Of a stretch of 34,910 nt of DNA, positions 22,602 through 31,394 are shown piece after piece (the stretch's first letter is position 1; each line of letters opens with the position of its first letter). Both the position numbers and the translations under genes were made by a program. The stretch comes from Gammaproteobacteria bacterium. GTDB taxonomy: Bacteria; Pseudomonadota; Gammaproteobacteria; Enterobacterales; Alteromonadaceae. The DNA lies in assembly GCA_018815765.1 (NCBI GenBank), contig JAHIWM010000020.1, positions 1-34,910 on the forward strand, in the 5' to 3' direction. The notes under the pieces were generated by a model. That model made no database searches and had not been told where the DNA came from. It saw only the letters and a list, made by a program, of their open reading frames with translations.

Positions 22602-23363
22602 ATGAGATTTAAAAATACTTTGCACTGTCGCTTCAGCTACTACATCAGCTTCCAGCACAGTGCCAGAGCTTAAATTCTGCACTTTAATACGCTGGCCCAA
22701 CTGGCCATCCTCTAAAGCGACTCCTTTAGTGCTGGCTTCAAAACCTTGCGTCTGCACCCGGATCAGTACATGACTGCCTTTTTCTACCAAGAGTTTATGC
22801 TCCAGCAAATGGCGACTGATCACTTGCCCTGCCTGAATTCTGCGCTTTGTTTGCATACCTACTAAAGCTGCAGGATTCAGTTCGATACTGAGTTTGGATT
22901 GGGCCAGTTCCGTCAGGCGGGTGCCCAGCATAGCTTCAGTCAGCAACTCGTTTTTTTGAATGGCCTGGTTTGCCACAACCACAGGTAGCCAGACTCTGAC
23001 TCTGGCTGTGGCACGGCTTTGCCAACTGATTTTATCTTTACAGTTCAAACTATAACTGACACGACCCCAGGGCGCCTGCTGATTGTTGCTGCGACTGATT
23101 TCCAGCTTGCTGCAACGGCCATATTTACTTAATCCGCCAGGCAAAGTTAAATCCAGTTCCTGTTTAATCTGACCTTGTGCACCAAGCTGACGGGCGAACT
23201 TTAGTACTTCAGCACTGATATGAGAGTGGATCTGTTGTTCCAACTGAGCATTGGCAACAGCTGGGACAGGACTACAGAGCAGGAGGAAAAATAACCACTT
23301 CCGTAGCGGAAGCAAGACTTCCGCCTTGTGGCTTACTTTTGCGACGACATTAGTGTAAGTCAT
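22599..23363 (-). CDS. flgA: FlgA, P-ring assembly chaperone
   Basis: Up to 254-residue periplasmic chaperone needed for FlgI P-ring formation. A hydrophobic signal WLFFLLLCSPVPAVANA (about residues 24-40) precedes the mature part. The C-terminal SAF/FlgA domain contains the NELLTEAML (about 138-146) and AGQVISRHLLE-type stretches, ending LSSGTVLEADVVAEATVQ. The ATG at 23363 gives an unusually long n-region of some 22 residues. A TTG at 23315 (residue 17) has AAGG eight bases upstream and would give a 238-residue protein of normal length. A TATAAT box at 23374-23369 would place the transcript start at or just inside the ATG, which also favours the TTG. It heads the leftward flgAMN unit, divergent from flgB. 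Confidence 0.88.
   Translation of the reverse strand: MTYTNVVAKVSHKAEVLLPLRKWLFFLLLCSPVPAVANAQLEQQIHSHISAEVLKFARQLGAQGQIKQELDLTLPGGLSKYGRCSKLEISRSNNQQAPWGRVSYSLNCKDKISWQSRATARVRVWLPVVVANQAIQKNELLTEAMLGTRLTELAQSKLSIELNPAALVGMQTKRRIQAGQVISRHLLEHKLLVEKGSHVLIRVQTQGFEASTKGVALEDGQLGQRIKVQNLSSGTVLEADVVAEATVQSIFKSH
23298..23324. repeat. Overlapping hairpin arms inside the flgA 5' end
   Basis: On the plus strand CTTCCG (23298-23303), CGGAAG (23307-23312) and CTTCCG (23318-23323) alternate, so the middle arm can pair with either neighbour. The longer pairing is GCGGAAG (23306-23312) with CTTCCGC (23318-23324) across CAAGA. In the flgA message these arms cover the possible Shine-Dalgarno sequence and the TTG start. 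Confidence 0.6.
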
Positions 23364-23368
23364 TAAAT

Positions 23369-23374
23369 ATTATA
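23369..23374 (-). promoter_or_regulatory. Candidate -10 box for flgA
   Basis: The minus strand reads TATAAT at 23374-23369, a perfect -10 hexamer, but no clear -35 box stands 16-18 bases upstream. Transcription would begin about 23362, at the annotated ATG, implying a leaderless message or the downstream TTG start. Confidence 0.35.
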
Positions 23375-23386
23375 GCCTTTTAATGA

Positions 23387-23402
23387 TGGCATAAAGCTTG
23401 TA
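23387..23402 (+). promoter_or_regulatory. Candidate sigma-54 promoter for the flgB operon
   Basis: TGGCATAAAGCTTGTA keeps the TGGCA (-24) and TTG (-12) elements at the exact sigma-54 spacing; the -12 reads TTGT instead of TTGC. It lies 41 bases upstream of the flgB ATG. flgB operons of polar and lateral systems in Vibrio, Aeromonas and Shewanella are commonly sigma-54 dependent. Confidence 0.5.
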
Positions 23403-23442
23403 CCTCCATCCTCACTATTGCTGCATTCAAAGAGCACATCAG

Positions 23443-23817
23443 ATGGAATTTTTTAACAAAGCTTTGGGCGTACATCCGTTTTCACTGCAACTTCGCCTCG
23501 ACAGAGCCGAGATTATCTCAGGCAATCTGGCCAATGTCGACACACCGGGTTTTAAGGCTCGTGATCTGGATTACCAGAGCATTTTGCAAAACATTGAATC
23601 GGACTTAACCAGCCCTTATGGCGCCAGCATGAATGCAGCTGATGTGCGCGAAGAACTGAAATACCGTTTGCCTTTCCAGCCTTCTGCTGACGGCAACACG
23701 GCGGAACTGAGTGTAGAACAGGCCAATTTTGCTGCCAACAGTATGGATTTCCAAACCAGCCTGACCTTTTTGAATATGAAAATTAGCGGCTTACATAAAG
23801 CCATTAAGGGAGAATAA
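23443..23817 (+). CDS. flgB: FlgB, proximal rod protein
   Basis: 124-residue flagellar rod subunit exported through the flagellar type III apparatus. The conserved rod motif SGNLANVDTPGFKARDLDY spans about residues 26-44, and the C-terminal helix ends in the ISGLHKAIKG region. I chose ATG 23443 because MEFFNKALG is the normal family N-terminus; an in-frame TTG at 23398 would add 15 residues unlike the family. It is the first gene of the rightward flgB-L operon and ends two bases before flgC. Confidence 0.92.
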   Translation: MEFFNKALGVHPFSLQLRLDRAEIISGNLANVDTPGFKARDLDYQSILQNIESDLTSPYGASMNAADVREELKYRLPFQPSADGNTAELSVEQANFAANSMDFQTSLTFLNMKISGLHKAIKGE

Positions 23818-23819
23818 GC

Positions 23820-24236
23820 ATGTCTTTTTCCGCTATTTATGACATAGGCGGCAGTGCAATGCGTGCCCAGGTGATGCGCCTGGATACAGTGGCTTCCAAT
23901 TTAGCTAATGCTGACACTGCAGCCTCCAGTGACGCAGAAGCCTACCGCGCTACCAAGCCGGTTTTCTCTGCTTTATACACTCAGGACTTTGACAACAGAT
24001 CCATGTCAGCTCAGGTGCAAACGCTGGGCGTAGTGAAATCAGACCGTACAGTCGAACAACGTTATGAACCCAATAACCCAATAGCAAATGCCGATGGGGT
24101 GGTGTTTTATTCCAACGTCAATCCTGTAGCCGAAATGGCCGACATGATGTCTGCTTCCCGTGCTTTCCAGACCTCTGTGGAAGTGATGAACCGAGTCTCC
24201 AGCATGCAGCAAAGTTTGCTGAAGCTGGGCCAATAA
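23820..24236 (+). CDS. flgC: FlgC, proximal rod protein
   Basis: 138-residue rod subunit. The N-terminal motif LDTVASNLANADTAAS (about residues 21-36) is the rod/hook signature, and the C-terminal EMADMMSASRAFQTSVEVMN (about 105-124) is the matching amphipathic helix. The helices form the D0 coiled coil of the rod. Length is typical. AAGGGAGAA precedes the ATG. Confidence 0.94.
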   Translation: MSFSAIYDIGGSAMRAQVMRLDTVASNLANADTAASSDAEAYRATKPVFSALYTQDFDNRSMSAQVQTLGVVKSDRTVEQRYEPNNPIANADGVVFYSNVNPVAEMADMMSASRAFQTSVEVMNRVSSMQQSLLKLGQ

Positions 24237-24246
24237 GGATTTGACC

Positions 24247-24918
24247 ATGTCTGCAGTGGATAACAATTCACCGGTACGTAACAACACATCAAGTGATCAG
24301 ATTGCCAGCAATGGCAAAACAGACGCCGCTGGTTTATCCAGCATGTTTCTGGAATTGCTGGTAGCACAAATCAGTAATCAGAACCCGCTTAATCCTATGG
24401 ATGGCACTGAATATGTCAGCCAGCTGGCTGAATTCAGCAGCGTGGAAAGTTTAGAAAACCTCAATATCCAGTCCGGCCAGCAAATCAAATACATGCAAAG
24501 TATGCAGGCGATGGAAGCCACCAGTCTGGTTGGCCAGAAGGTGGATGTAAAAGCCGACACTCTGTCACTGGAACAGGCAGACAAAGTCGAAGGTGCCATT
24601 AACCTCGGTGCCAAAGTCGACAGCGTTGTAGTGCGCTTATACGACAGTAAAGGCACTCTGGCGGATGAGATTACGCTGGATAACCCAGCCATTGGCACAG
24701 TGCGTTTTGCTTTCCCGCAGCAGGACGCCGGCGCTTACAGCATACAGGCTGAAGTGCAGCTCAATAACAGCAAACAACAAGTCCCTACTTATCTGACCAA
24801 TGAAGTGGAACGGGTGTCTGTAGGCACAGGCCCGGACGACATCATTCTGCAAGTAAACGGCTTAGGTAATCATTACCTTTTTGATATCAACCAGTTGTCT
24901 AAAACAACTCAGAGTTAA
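24247..24918 (+). CDS. flgD: FlgD, hook cap (hook assembly) protein
   Basis: 223-residue scaffold that caps the growing hook and is discarded afterwards. The family core MFLELLVAQISNQNPLNPMDGTEYVSQLAEFSSVE (about residues 36-70) is unmistakable, and an Ig/Tudor-like C-terminal half follows (VVVRLYDSKGTLADEI). ATG 24247 is chosen over an in-frame TTG at 24241 because AAGGAT lies at the right distance. It sits ten bases after flgC and eleven before flgE. Confidence 0.94.
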   Translation: MSAVDNNSPVRNNTSSDQIASNGKTDAAGLSSMFLELLVAQISNQNPLNPMDGTEYVSQLAEFSSVESLENLNIQSGQQIKYMQSMQAMEATSLVGQKVDVKADTLSLEQADKVEGAINLGAKVDSVVVRLYDSKGTLADEITLDNPAIGTVRFAFPQQDAGAYSIQAEVQLNNSKQQVPTYLTNEVERVSVGTGPDDIILQVNGLGNHYLFDINQLSKTTQS

Positions 24919-24929
24919 GGAACCGCATA

Positions 24930-26273
24930 ATGTCGATGTTTAGTATTGGCCTGAGTGGCTTAAGTTCGACCCAAAAAGCACTGGAAGTGACATCAAATAA
25001 TATTGCTAACGCCGGTACAGCGGGCTACAAAACCACCAGCACAGAGTTTTCTGCTTTGTACAGTGGCGGTCAGCGTAGTGGTGTGAATGTATCTGCCACC
25101 AGCGAAAACTTTGAAAAAGCCGGCAATCTGGTTGGTACAGGTCAAAGCCTGGATTTAGCCATCACAGGTAAAGGTTTTTTTGTTATCTCTGAAAACGGTC
25201 GTCTGGCTTATACCCAGGCTGGTCAGTTTAAAATGGATGGCAGCGATCGCAGTATTGTTACCAACAATGGTGATAAGTTGCAGGGGTATGGCATTGATGA
25301 TCAGGGCAATTTAGTACCAGGGATTTTAACTGACCTGAAAATTGAAGCGGGTAATATTCCAGCGAAAGCATCAACCAATATTAACTTTTCACTGAACTTA
25401 AATTCAGGCAGTGACCTTATTCCTTACCCGGCTGCTGCGGATTTTAATCCTAAAGATGGTACTGCTTTTAACTACTCGCAATCGAGCGAAGTATTTGACT
25501 CCCTTGGCAACAGCCATACGGTCACTCAATATTTCAACCATACAGGCGCCAATACCTGGCAGGTGTTGTTTTATGTCGATGGCAAACCTCTGACACCAGC
25601 TCAACTAGTCAATCCGGCCGGCTCTAATGTGACGGCAGTGGATGCGTTGGATGATACAGGGGCTTCTGTCGCTACTGAAGCGCTGACGGTCCGGTTTGGT
25701 GCAGATGGCCAGATGTATCCGTTGAATGTGGTTCCGCCTGCCGCTGTTCCTGCTGGCGACAACAATCAAACAGACCCGTTAAATTTGCGGGAACTGTCTA
25801 TCAATCTGCCATTAACTAATGGTGCCGCTGCACTGGATATCAAATTAGACCTGGTTAAAACCACCCAGTTTGGTTCTGCTTTTGGTTTATATGAAAACAA
25901 AGCAGACGGTTATACCTCAGGTGAATTCAGTGGTGTCGCTGTGGCCGAGGATGGTGGCGTTTATGCCACGTTCTCTAACGGTGAAGTGAAATTGCAGGGC
26001 CAGATCGCTTTAGCCAACTTTGCTAATCCACAAGGTTTAGAAACCGCCAATAACACCACCTGGTATGCCAGTCAGAAATCTGGTGAAGCTTTAATAGGTG
26101 TGCCTTCAGAAGGCAGTTTTGGTGCCATTCTGGCCGGCTCTTATATGGGCTCAAACGTCGATATCAGTAAGCAACTGGTTGATCTGATGTCGTTCCAGCA
26201 AAGTTATCAGGCCAATGCCAAAACCATCAGTACTGCAGATGAAATGATGCAAGTGCTGTTTAACGCTGTGTAA
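24930..26273 (+). CDS. flgE: FlgE, hook protein
   Basis: 447-residue hook subunit, slightly longer than the E. coli protein. The N-terminus FSIGLSGLSSTQKALEVTSNNIANAGTAGYK is the axial-protein signature. A variable D1/D2 region fills the middle, and the C-terminus has VDISKQLVDLMSFQQSYQANAKTISTADEMMQ. AAGGAA precedes the ATG. It is exported by the flagellar type III system and polymerises under the FlgD cap. Confidence 0.95.
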   Translation: MSMFSIGLSGLSSTQKALEVTSNNIANAGTAGYKTTSTEFSALYSGGQRSGVNVSATSENFEKAGNLVGTGQSLDLAITGKGFFVISENGRLAYTQAGQFKMDGSDRSIVTNNGDKLQGYGIDDQGNLVPGILTDLKIEAGNIPAKASTNINFSLNLNSGSDLIPYPAAADFNPKDGTAFNYSQSSEVFDSLGNSHTVTQYFNHTGANTWQVLFYVDGKPLTPAQLVNPAGSNVTAVDALDDTGASVATEALTVRFGADGQMYPLNVVPPAAVPAGDNNQTDPLNLRELSINLPLTNGAAALDIKLDLVKTTQFGSAFGLYENKADGYTSGEFSGVAVAEDGGVYATFSNGEVKLQGQIALANFANPQGLETANNTTWYASQKSGEALIGVPSEGSFGAILAGSYMGSNVDISKQLVDLMSFQQSYQANAKTISTADEMMQVLFNAV

Positions 26274-26288
26274 GGAAAGGATTAGGTT

Positions 26289-27017
26289 ATGGAACGTTTG
26301 ATCCACACCGCAGTATCAGGGGCTGAGCTCGCTCAAACCGCGCTACGTATCACGGCGAACAACCTGGCGAACGTCAATACCGTTGGTTTTAAAGCCGATA
26401 TGGAACAAGCCAAATCCCTGCAAATCACGGGTGAAGGCTACCGCACCCGGTTTCAGGCGCAGTTGTTGCCTGTAGCGACCGATCTGGAAGCCGGTGCCAT
26501 TATGGAAACCGGCCGTGATCTGGATGTGGCTGTCAGCGAAAAAGGCTTTATTGCGGTACAGGATGCTAATGGTAATGAAGCTTATACCCGCTCCGGTGAA
26601 TTACAGGTCAGTGGCACTGGTGCCCTGACAGTCAATGGTTTTGCTGTGATGGGTGGCGCTGCTGCCATTCAGTTGCCTGAATTTGGCGATATAGATATCA
26701 GCCCGGACGGCACATTAAATCTATTGCCTGTTGGCGGTGGAGTGATTGAACAGCAGGAACGCATCAAGTTGGTGGATTCTGACAATCTGGTGATGGTGAA
26801 AGGCGCCGATGGTTTATTCCGTGCTATCGACGGTGAACCTTTGGAGCAGGCCGAAAATATCAGTTTACGCTCTGGCGTGCTGGAAGGGTCTAACGTCAAT
26901 GCCGTCGAAGAGATGGTGAGTACCATGAATATCAGCCGTCAGTTTGAGCTCAATCTGAAAATGATGAAAACAGCAGACGAACTGGCCGTATCCGGCAACA
27001 AACTGATTAGCGGTTAA
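26289..27017 (+). CDS. flgF: FlgF, proximal rod protein
   Basis: 242-residue rod subunit. It begins MERLIHTAVSGAELAQTALRITANNLANVNTVGFK, has the DLDVAVSEKGFIAVQ segment typical of FlgF/FlgG, and ends with an EMVSTMNISRQFELNLKMMKTADE helix. Length is close to E. coli FlgF (251). It lies 15 bases after flgE and 13 before flgG. Confidence 0.93.
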   Translation: MERLIHTAVSGAELAQTALRITANNLANVNTVGFKADMEQAKSLQITGEGYRTRFQAQLLPVATDLEAGAIMETGRDLDVAVSEKGFIAVQDANGNEAYTRSGELQVSGTGALTVNGFAVMGGAAAIQLPEFGDIDISPDGTLNLLPVGGGVIEQQERIKLVDSDNLVMVKGADGLFRAIDGEPLEQAENISLRSGVLEGSNVNAVEEMVSTMNISRQFELNLKMMKTADELAVSGNKLISG

Positions 27018-27030
27018 CAGGACAATTATC

Positions 27031-27816
27031 ATGAATTCAGCTTTATGGGTCAGTAAAACAGGTTTAGCGGCGCAGGATATGCGCATGACCACCATTTCCA
27101 ACAACCTGGCGAACGTCAATACAGTCGGCTTTAAAAAAGACCGGGTGGTATTTGAAGATTTGTTTTATCAGGTGCAACGTCAACCAGGTACACAAGCCGA
27201 TGAATTAAATCAGGTGCCTTCAGGTATTCAGGTTGGTACTGGTGTGCGCGTGAACGGCACTCAGAAAATTTTTACCGATGGCAGTGCTGAAACCACGGGC
27301 AACCAAATGGATGTCGCCATTGATGGTCAGGGTTTTTTTCAGATTGAAAACACAGATGGCGAATTGCTGTATTCCCGCAACGGCCAGTTTCATTTGAACT
27401 CAGATGGCTTAATTACCAATGGCAATGGCTTGCCATTAGCACAAAATATCGTGATCCCACCTGATGCGACCAAGGTAACTATTGGTACGGACGGCACTAT
27501 TACCGCAAAAGTTGCTGGTCAGGATGAGTTAGTCGATCTGGGACAGATTTTAACAGTTAACTTTGTCAATCCGGCTGGTCTGGAAGTGTTGGGTGGCAAT
27601 TTATACCGTGCTACCGCGGCTTCAGGTGAAGCAGTTGAAGGTATACCTGGCGAAGAAGCTCTGGGCAAGTTACAGCAGTATACGCTGGAAGGTTCCAACG
27701 TCAGCGTCGTGGACGAAATGGTCAATATGATTGCAGTGCAACGCGCTTATGAAATGAATGCCAAAGTGGTGACTGCTGCTGACGATATGCTGAACTTTAT
27801 CAGCCAAAGCATGTAA
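27031..27816 (+). CDS. flgG: FlgG, distal rod protein
   Basis: 261-residue distal rod subunit, matching the E. coli length of 260. It starts MNSALWVSKTGLAAQDMRMTTISNNLANVNTVGFKKD and has the rod-specific GTGVRVNGTQKIFTDGS insertion. The C-terminal helix reads VDEMVNMIAVQRAYEMNAKVV. A stretch of the 5' end is nearly identical in DNA to flgF (the codons for NNLANVNTVGF), as expected for paralogues. Confidence 0.95.
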   Translation: MNSALWVSKTGLAAQDMRMTTISNNLANVNTVGFKKDRVVFEDLFYQVQRQPGTQADELNQVPSGIQVGTGVRVNGTQKIFTDGSAETTGNQMDVAIDGQGFFQIENTDGELLYSRNGQFHLNSDGLITNGNGLPLAQNIVIPPDATKVTIGTDGTITAKVAGQDELVDLGQILTVNFVNPAGLEVLGGNLYRATAASGEAVEGIPGEEALGKLQQYTLEGSNVSVVDEMVNMIAVQRAYEMNAKVVTAADDMLNFISQSM

Positions 27817-27826
27817 GGAGTTGACT

Positions 27827-28498
27827 ATGCTACGTTTTCTTCTGGTATTTGTGTTATTCAGCCTGGCGGCCTGCAGCTCAAAACCTGACAGTCCTCTGGC
27901 TGATGATGCCGATTGGGAACGTGGTGCTGCTAATCCTATGGTCAGTCAGCAGGCTGAACCTGCCAGCGCAGGCAGCTTGTATGCGGACTCTTACATGTTC
28001 GCTTTATTTGAAGATAAAAGAGCCTACAGAGTAGGCGATATTCTGACGGTGGAGCTGAACGAGCGGACTCAATCCAGTAAAAGTGCCGACAGTGCTGTTG
28101 ATCGCAGTACTAATCTTAATATGGGCGTGCCTTTACTTGGCAATGCCACTGTATCGGATTTAGCTATGCAGCTGCGTAATGGTCAAAATTACGAAGGTGA
28201 AAGCAGTGCCAGCCAGCAGAATTTTTTACGTGGCGCTATCACTGTACGGGTCACTGAAGTATTGCCAAACGGCTCCTTAACCATTCGTGGCGAGAAGTGG
28301 ATCAAACTGAATCAGGGTGATGAATACATTCGTCTGCAGGGCATAGTCAGGCCAGATGATATTGACGTCACCAATCGTATTTCTTCACAGCGTATTGCTG
28401 ATGCGCGTATTACCTATGCCGGTAAAGGCAGCATGGCGGATGCGGCTGAACCTGGCTGGATCACCAAGCTGTTTTCTTCTTACCTGAATTTATTTTAA
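27827..28498 (+). CDS. flgH: FlgH, L-ring lipoprotein
   Basis: 223-residue outer-membrane ring lipoprotein. The signal ends in lipobox SLAAC (C17 counting from ATG 27827). The family core YRVGDILTVELNERTQSSKSAD and the C-terminal LPNGSLTIRGEKWIKLNQGDEYIRLQGIVRPDDI are present. ATG 27827 is chosen because TAAGGAG lies about 6 bases upstream; an in-frame TTG at 27821 overlaps that spacing. It forms the L-ring bushing with the FlgI P-ring. Confidence 0.94.
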   Translation: MLRFLLVFVLFSLAACSSKPDSPLADDADWERGAANPMVSQQAEPASAGSLYADSYMFALFEDKRAYRVGDILTVELNERTQSSKSADSAVDRSTNLNMGVPLLGNATVSDLAMQLRNGQNYEGESSASQQNFLRGAITVRVTEVLPNGSLTIRGEKWIKLNQGDEYIRLQGIVRPDDIDVTNRISSQRIADARITYAGKGSMADAAEPGWITKLFSSYLNLF

Positions 28499-28509
28499 CG
28501 GGTGACTTT

Positions 28510-29613
28510 ATGCGTTTGTTTTGTTTGATCCTCCCTGTGCTTTTGCTGGTGTTAAGCCAGCACACTCAGGCTGCCTCACGGCCCTTACTGGATATTGTTG
28601 ATATTCAGGGGGTAAGGGATAACCAACTGGTCGGTTACGGTTTAGTGGTAGGTTTACCCGGCTCTGGTGACAAAGCCCAGATCAAATTTGCTGCCCAGTC
28701 GCTGAACAATATGCTGAAACAATTTGGTGTCCAGCTGGATGAGGCCTCCTTACCTAAATCCAAAAACGTGGCTGCTGTTGCAGTGCAGGCCACTTTGCCA
28801 CCTATGGCAAGTCCAGGCCAGGCGATAGATGTGACTATTATGTCTTTAGGGGATGCAAAAAGTTTGCATGGCGGCAGTTTGATGCTGACGCCTTTGCGGG
28901 GTGTGGATGGCAAAGTTTATGCGCTGGCACAAGGTAACTTAGTGGTGGGTGGCATTAAAGCTGAAGGCCTAAACGGCTCTTCAGTCACTGTTAACGTGCC
29001 AACCGCCGGTATTATTCCTGGCGGCGCTATTATTGAGCGCAGCATTGAAAATCTGCAACAGGACGGCGATTTAGTACTGAACCTGAAAAAACCAAATTAC
29101 AAAACAGCCCGCAACGTGGTGACAGCTGTCAACGATATGTTTGGTCCTAAAGTAGCCCGGGCTGAAAACTGGTCAAAGCTGGTGATCAGTGCGCCGAGAG
29201 ACGCCGACAACCGCACTACTTTTATGGCGATGCTGCAGGATCTGCGTGTGGAAGAAGGTGCGCAGCGGCCACGTGTGGTGTTTAACAGCAGAACAGGCAC
29301 TGTGGTGATCAGCGACGAAGTACGGGTGAAACGTGCTGCCGTCAGCCACGGTAGCTTAACCATCACCATCAGTGAGCAGGAAGGCGCCAGCCAGCCGCTG
29401 CCATTTAGTCAGGGTGAAACCATGCCTCTGCAAAACAGCAGCGTCGATGTGACTCAGCAAAATGCCAATATGATGGTGTGGCCTGAGGGCACTTCGCTCG
29501 ACACTATAGTTCAGGCGGTCAACAGTCTGGGGGCCACTCCCACAGAGCTGATGTCTATTTTACTGGCGCTGGATAAAGCCGGTGCTTTGGATGCAGATGT
29601 GGTGGTGATTTAA
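28510..29613 (+). CDS. flgI: FlgI, P-ring protein
   Basis: 367-residue periplasmic ring protein with a signal peptide ending near TQAAS (residues 18-22). Conserved segments are LLDIVDIQGVRDNQLVGYGLVVGLPGSGD, ATLPPMASPGQAIDVTIMSLGDA and GGSLMLTPLRGVDGKVYALAQG. Length equals the E. coli protein (365). It needs FlgA, encoded nearby on the other strand, for assembly. The stop is two bases before flgJ. Confidence 0.96.
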   Translation: MRLFCLILPVLLLVLSQHTQAASRPLLDIVDIQGVRDNQLVGYGLVVGLPGSGDKAQIKFAAQSLNNMLKQFGVQLDEASLPKSKNVAAVAVQATLPPMASPGQAIDVTIMSLGDAKSLHGGSLMLTPLRGVDGKVYALAQGNLVVGGIKAEGLNGSSVTVNVPTAGIIPGGAIIERSIENLQQDGDLVLNLKKPNYKTARNVVTAVNDMFGPKVARAENWSKLVISAPRDADNRTTFMAMLQDLRVEEGAQRPRVVFNSRTGTVVISDEVRVKRAAVSHGSLTITISEQEGASQPLPFSQGETMPLQNSSVDVTQQNANMMVWPEGTSLDTIVQAVNSLGATPTELMSILLALDKAGALDADVVVI

Positions 29614-29615
29614 GC

Positions 29616-30053
29616 ATGAAACTAGATGCAATGAGTCAGAATCTGGCGTTTGACCCCCAGTTTAGCCAGCAGATCAGTAAAAACCAGTCGGAGAGCGAGT
29701 CTTTGCAGCAGGTAGCAGAACAGTTTGAGACCTTATTTTTGCAAATGGTGCTGAAAAACATGCGTTCTGCCAGCGATGCGCTGTCGGGTGATGAAGGTAT
29801 GTTCAGCAGCGATCAGCAAGTGATGTTTCGTGATATGTACGACAGTCAGATGGCGCAGTCTATGGCCAGCAACAGCAAAACCGGCCTGGCTGAGCAAATA
29901 GTGCAGCAATTTTCTGCTGCAACAGAAAATTCTGAAAATAAATTAAAGCCAGAAGCCAATTCTGTCGCTGAGTCTATGTATCAGGATTATGGTGCCTCGG
30001 CTTTAACTCAGCCGCTTCAGGTACCTGTTCGTCAGAGTGAGCCCACTGAATGA
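29616..30053 (+). CDS. flgJ: FlgJ, rod-cap protein without the muramidase domain
   Basis: 145-residue protein holding only the N-terminal rod-cap half of FlgJ. The motif QFETLFLQMVLKNMRSAS (about residues 36-53) and DQQVMFRDMYDSQMAQSMA (about 69-87) are the rod-scaffold signature. The C-terminal glucosaminidase/muramidase domain of the 310-residue enterobacterial form is absent. The stop is clean and overlaps flgK by four bases, so it is a natural short form rather than a break. Single-domain FlgJ is known in alphaproteobacteria and in some secondary systems; a separate peptidoglycan hydrolase would then be needed. Confidence 0.88.
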   Translation: MKLDAMSQNLAFDPQFSQQISKNQSESESLQQVAEQFETLFLQMVLKNMRSASDALSGDEGMFSSDQQVMFRDMYDSQMAQSMASNSKTGLAEQIVQQFSAATENSENKLKPEANSVAESMYQDYGASALTQPLQVPVRQSEPTE

Positions 30054-31384
30054 GTATGTTATCGAACGGAGTCTCCGGACTCAACGCAGCAAATGCCGGA
30101 CTGACAGTAGTCAGTCATAACGTGTCCAACGCGGCCATTAAAGGCTACAGTCGCCAGACTGTGGTGTTGCAGACCAATGATGGCCCGCTTAATGGCGTCA
30201 AAGTCACTAAATTTGAACGTGTGGTCGATAACTTCCTCAATGCGGATATCTGGCGTACTCAATCCGACTTAAATTATTACGAAAGTTATCAGGATTATCT
30301 GGGTTATCTGGAAGAAGTATTAGGGACTGATTCATTAAACCTGAATGATGCTGTGGCTGAACTGAATGCTGCTTTTAATGCCGCTTTATCTTCACCTGAA
30401 TCACCGGCTTATCGCCAGCAGGTGATTTCTTCGGCCAATGCCATGGTGCAGGATTTACAGCAGTTGGATGGTGCCCTAACAGGCCAGGTACGCAAACTTG
30501 AATTTGAGATGGAAGCTGTCACAGAAAACGTCAATTCTGTGTTGCAGGAACTGGCAGATTTAAATCAGAAAATCAGTAAAGAAGTGGCGTTGGGCCACGA
30601 TGCCTCGACATTATTTGATGCACGAGAGCAAGCGGTGAATCGTTTATCTGCTTTTATGCAGGTGGATGTGATGCAGGAAGACAACGGCGCTATTACGATT
30701 TCCGCTTTAAACGGCGCGCCGTTGGTGATGTCTGGTAAAGCGGCAGTGTTGTCTGTCGCCGGTACTGATGTCACTTCAACTTTTAATACTCAACAGTTTT
30801 CTATTTCAGGGTCGGCCGGGGGTAGTTTAGGTGGCTTGTTGCGGGTTAAATCTGAAGTACTGGACCCGGCCCGCGCTGAATTAAATAGTTTAGTCACTAA
30901 CATTGCCACCGAGGTGAATGACGCTTTAGCTGAAGGTTTTGATTTAAACGGTGCTGTGGGTGAGCCTTTGTTTACCTACAATGCGGCAGACCCTTTAGGT
31001 ACTATTCTGGTAAATCCGGCTATGACTCAGGACAAACTGGCTTTTCGTGGCCGGGTTGATGACGGCATGGGCGGCTGGATCCCGGCAGGTGGTAAAGGTG
31101 ATAACAGTAACCTGGTGAATGTCATCGATTCGATGCAAGGTGTGGCTACTGGCTACGACAGCCTGATTGGTAAACTGGCGATTCAGAGCAAACAAGTGCA
31201 GGCCAGCGTAAAAACTTCGCAAGTGCTGAATGATAAAGCAGTGGCTTCCCGTGAAAGTATCAGTGGTGTAAATCGTGATGAAGAAGCAGCTAACTTGTTG
31301 TATTACAAGCAGCTGTATGACGCAAATGCCAAGGTGATCAGTACGGCCGGGCAAATGTTCGACACCCTGATGATGATGTTCTGA
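30050..31384 (+). CDS. flgK: FlgK, hook-filament junction protein 1
   Basis: 444-residue hook-associated protein. It starts MSMLSNGVSGLNAANAGLTVVSHNVSNAAIKGYSRQTVVLQ and ends with VNRDEEAANLLYYKQLYDANAKVISTAGQMFDTLM, both family hallmarks. It is about 100 residues shorter than E. coli FlgK (547), the loss being in the variable outer domain, a form common in lateral systems. Its export chaperone would be FlgN, encoded at 21799-22233. The start overlaps the flgJ stop (ATGA). Confidence 0.93.
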   Translation: MSMLSNGVSGLNAANAGLTVVSHNVSNAAIKGYSRQTVVLQTNDGPLNGVKVTKFERVVDNFLNADIWRTQSDLNYYESYQDYLGYLEEVLGTDSLNLNDAVAELNAAFNAALSSPESPAYRQQVISSANAMVQDLQQLDGALTGQVRKLEFEMEAVTENVNSVLQELADLNQKISKEVALGHDASTLFDAREQAVNRLSAFMQVDVMQEDNGAITISALNGAPLVMSGKAAVLSVAGTDVTSTFNTQQFSISGSAGGSLGGLLRVKSEVLDPARAELNSLVTNIATEVNDALAEGFDLNGAVGEPLFTYNAADPLGTILVNPAMTQDKLAFRGRVDDGMGGWIPAGGKGDNSNLVNVIDSMQGVATGYDSLIGKLAIQSKQVQASVKTSQVLNDKAVASRESISGVNRDEEAANLLYYKQLYDANAKVISTAGQMFDTLMMMF

Positions 31385-31394
31385 GGAGAATAAG

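Noticed and set aside
23398-23442. N-terminal extension of FlgB from TTG 23398
   Set aside because: The added 15 residues are unlike the family, and the TTG falls inside the candidate sigma-54 promoter.
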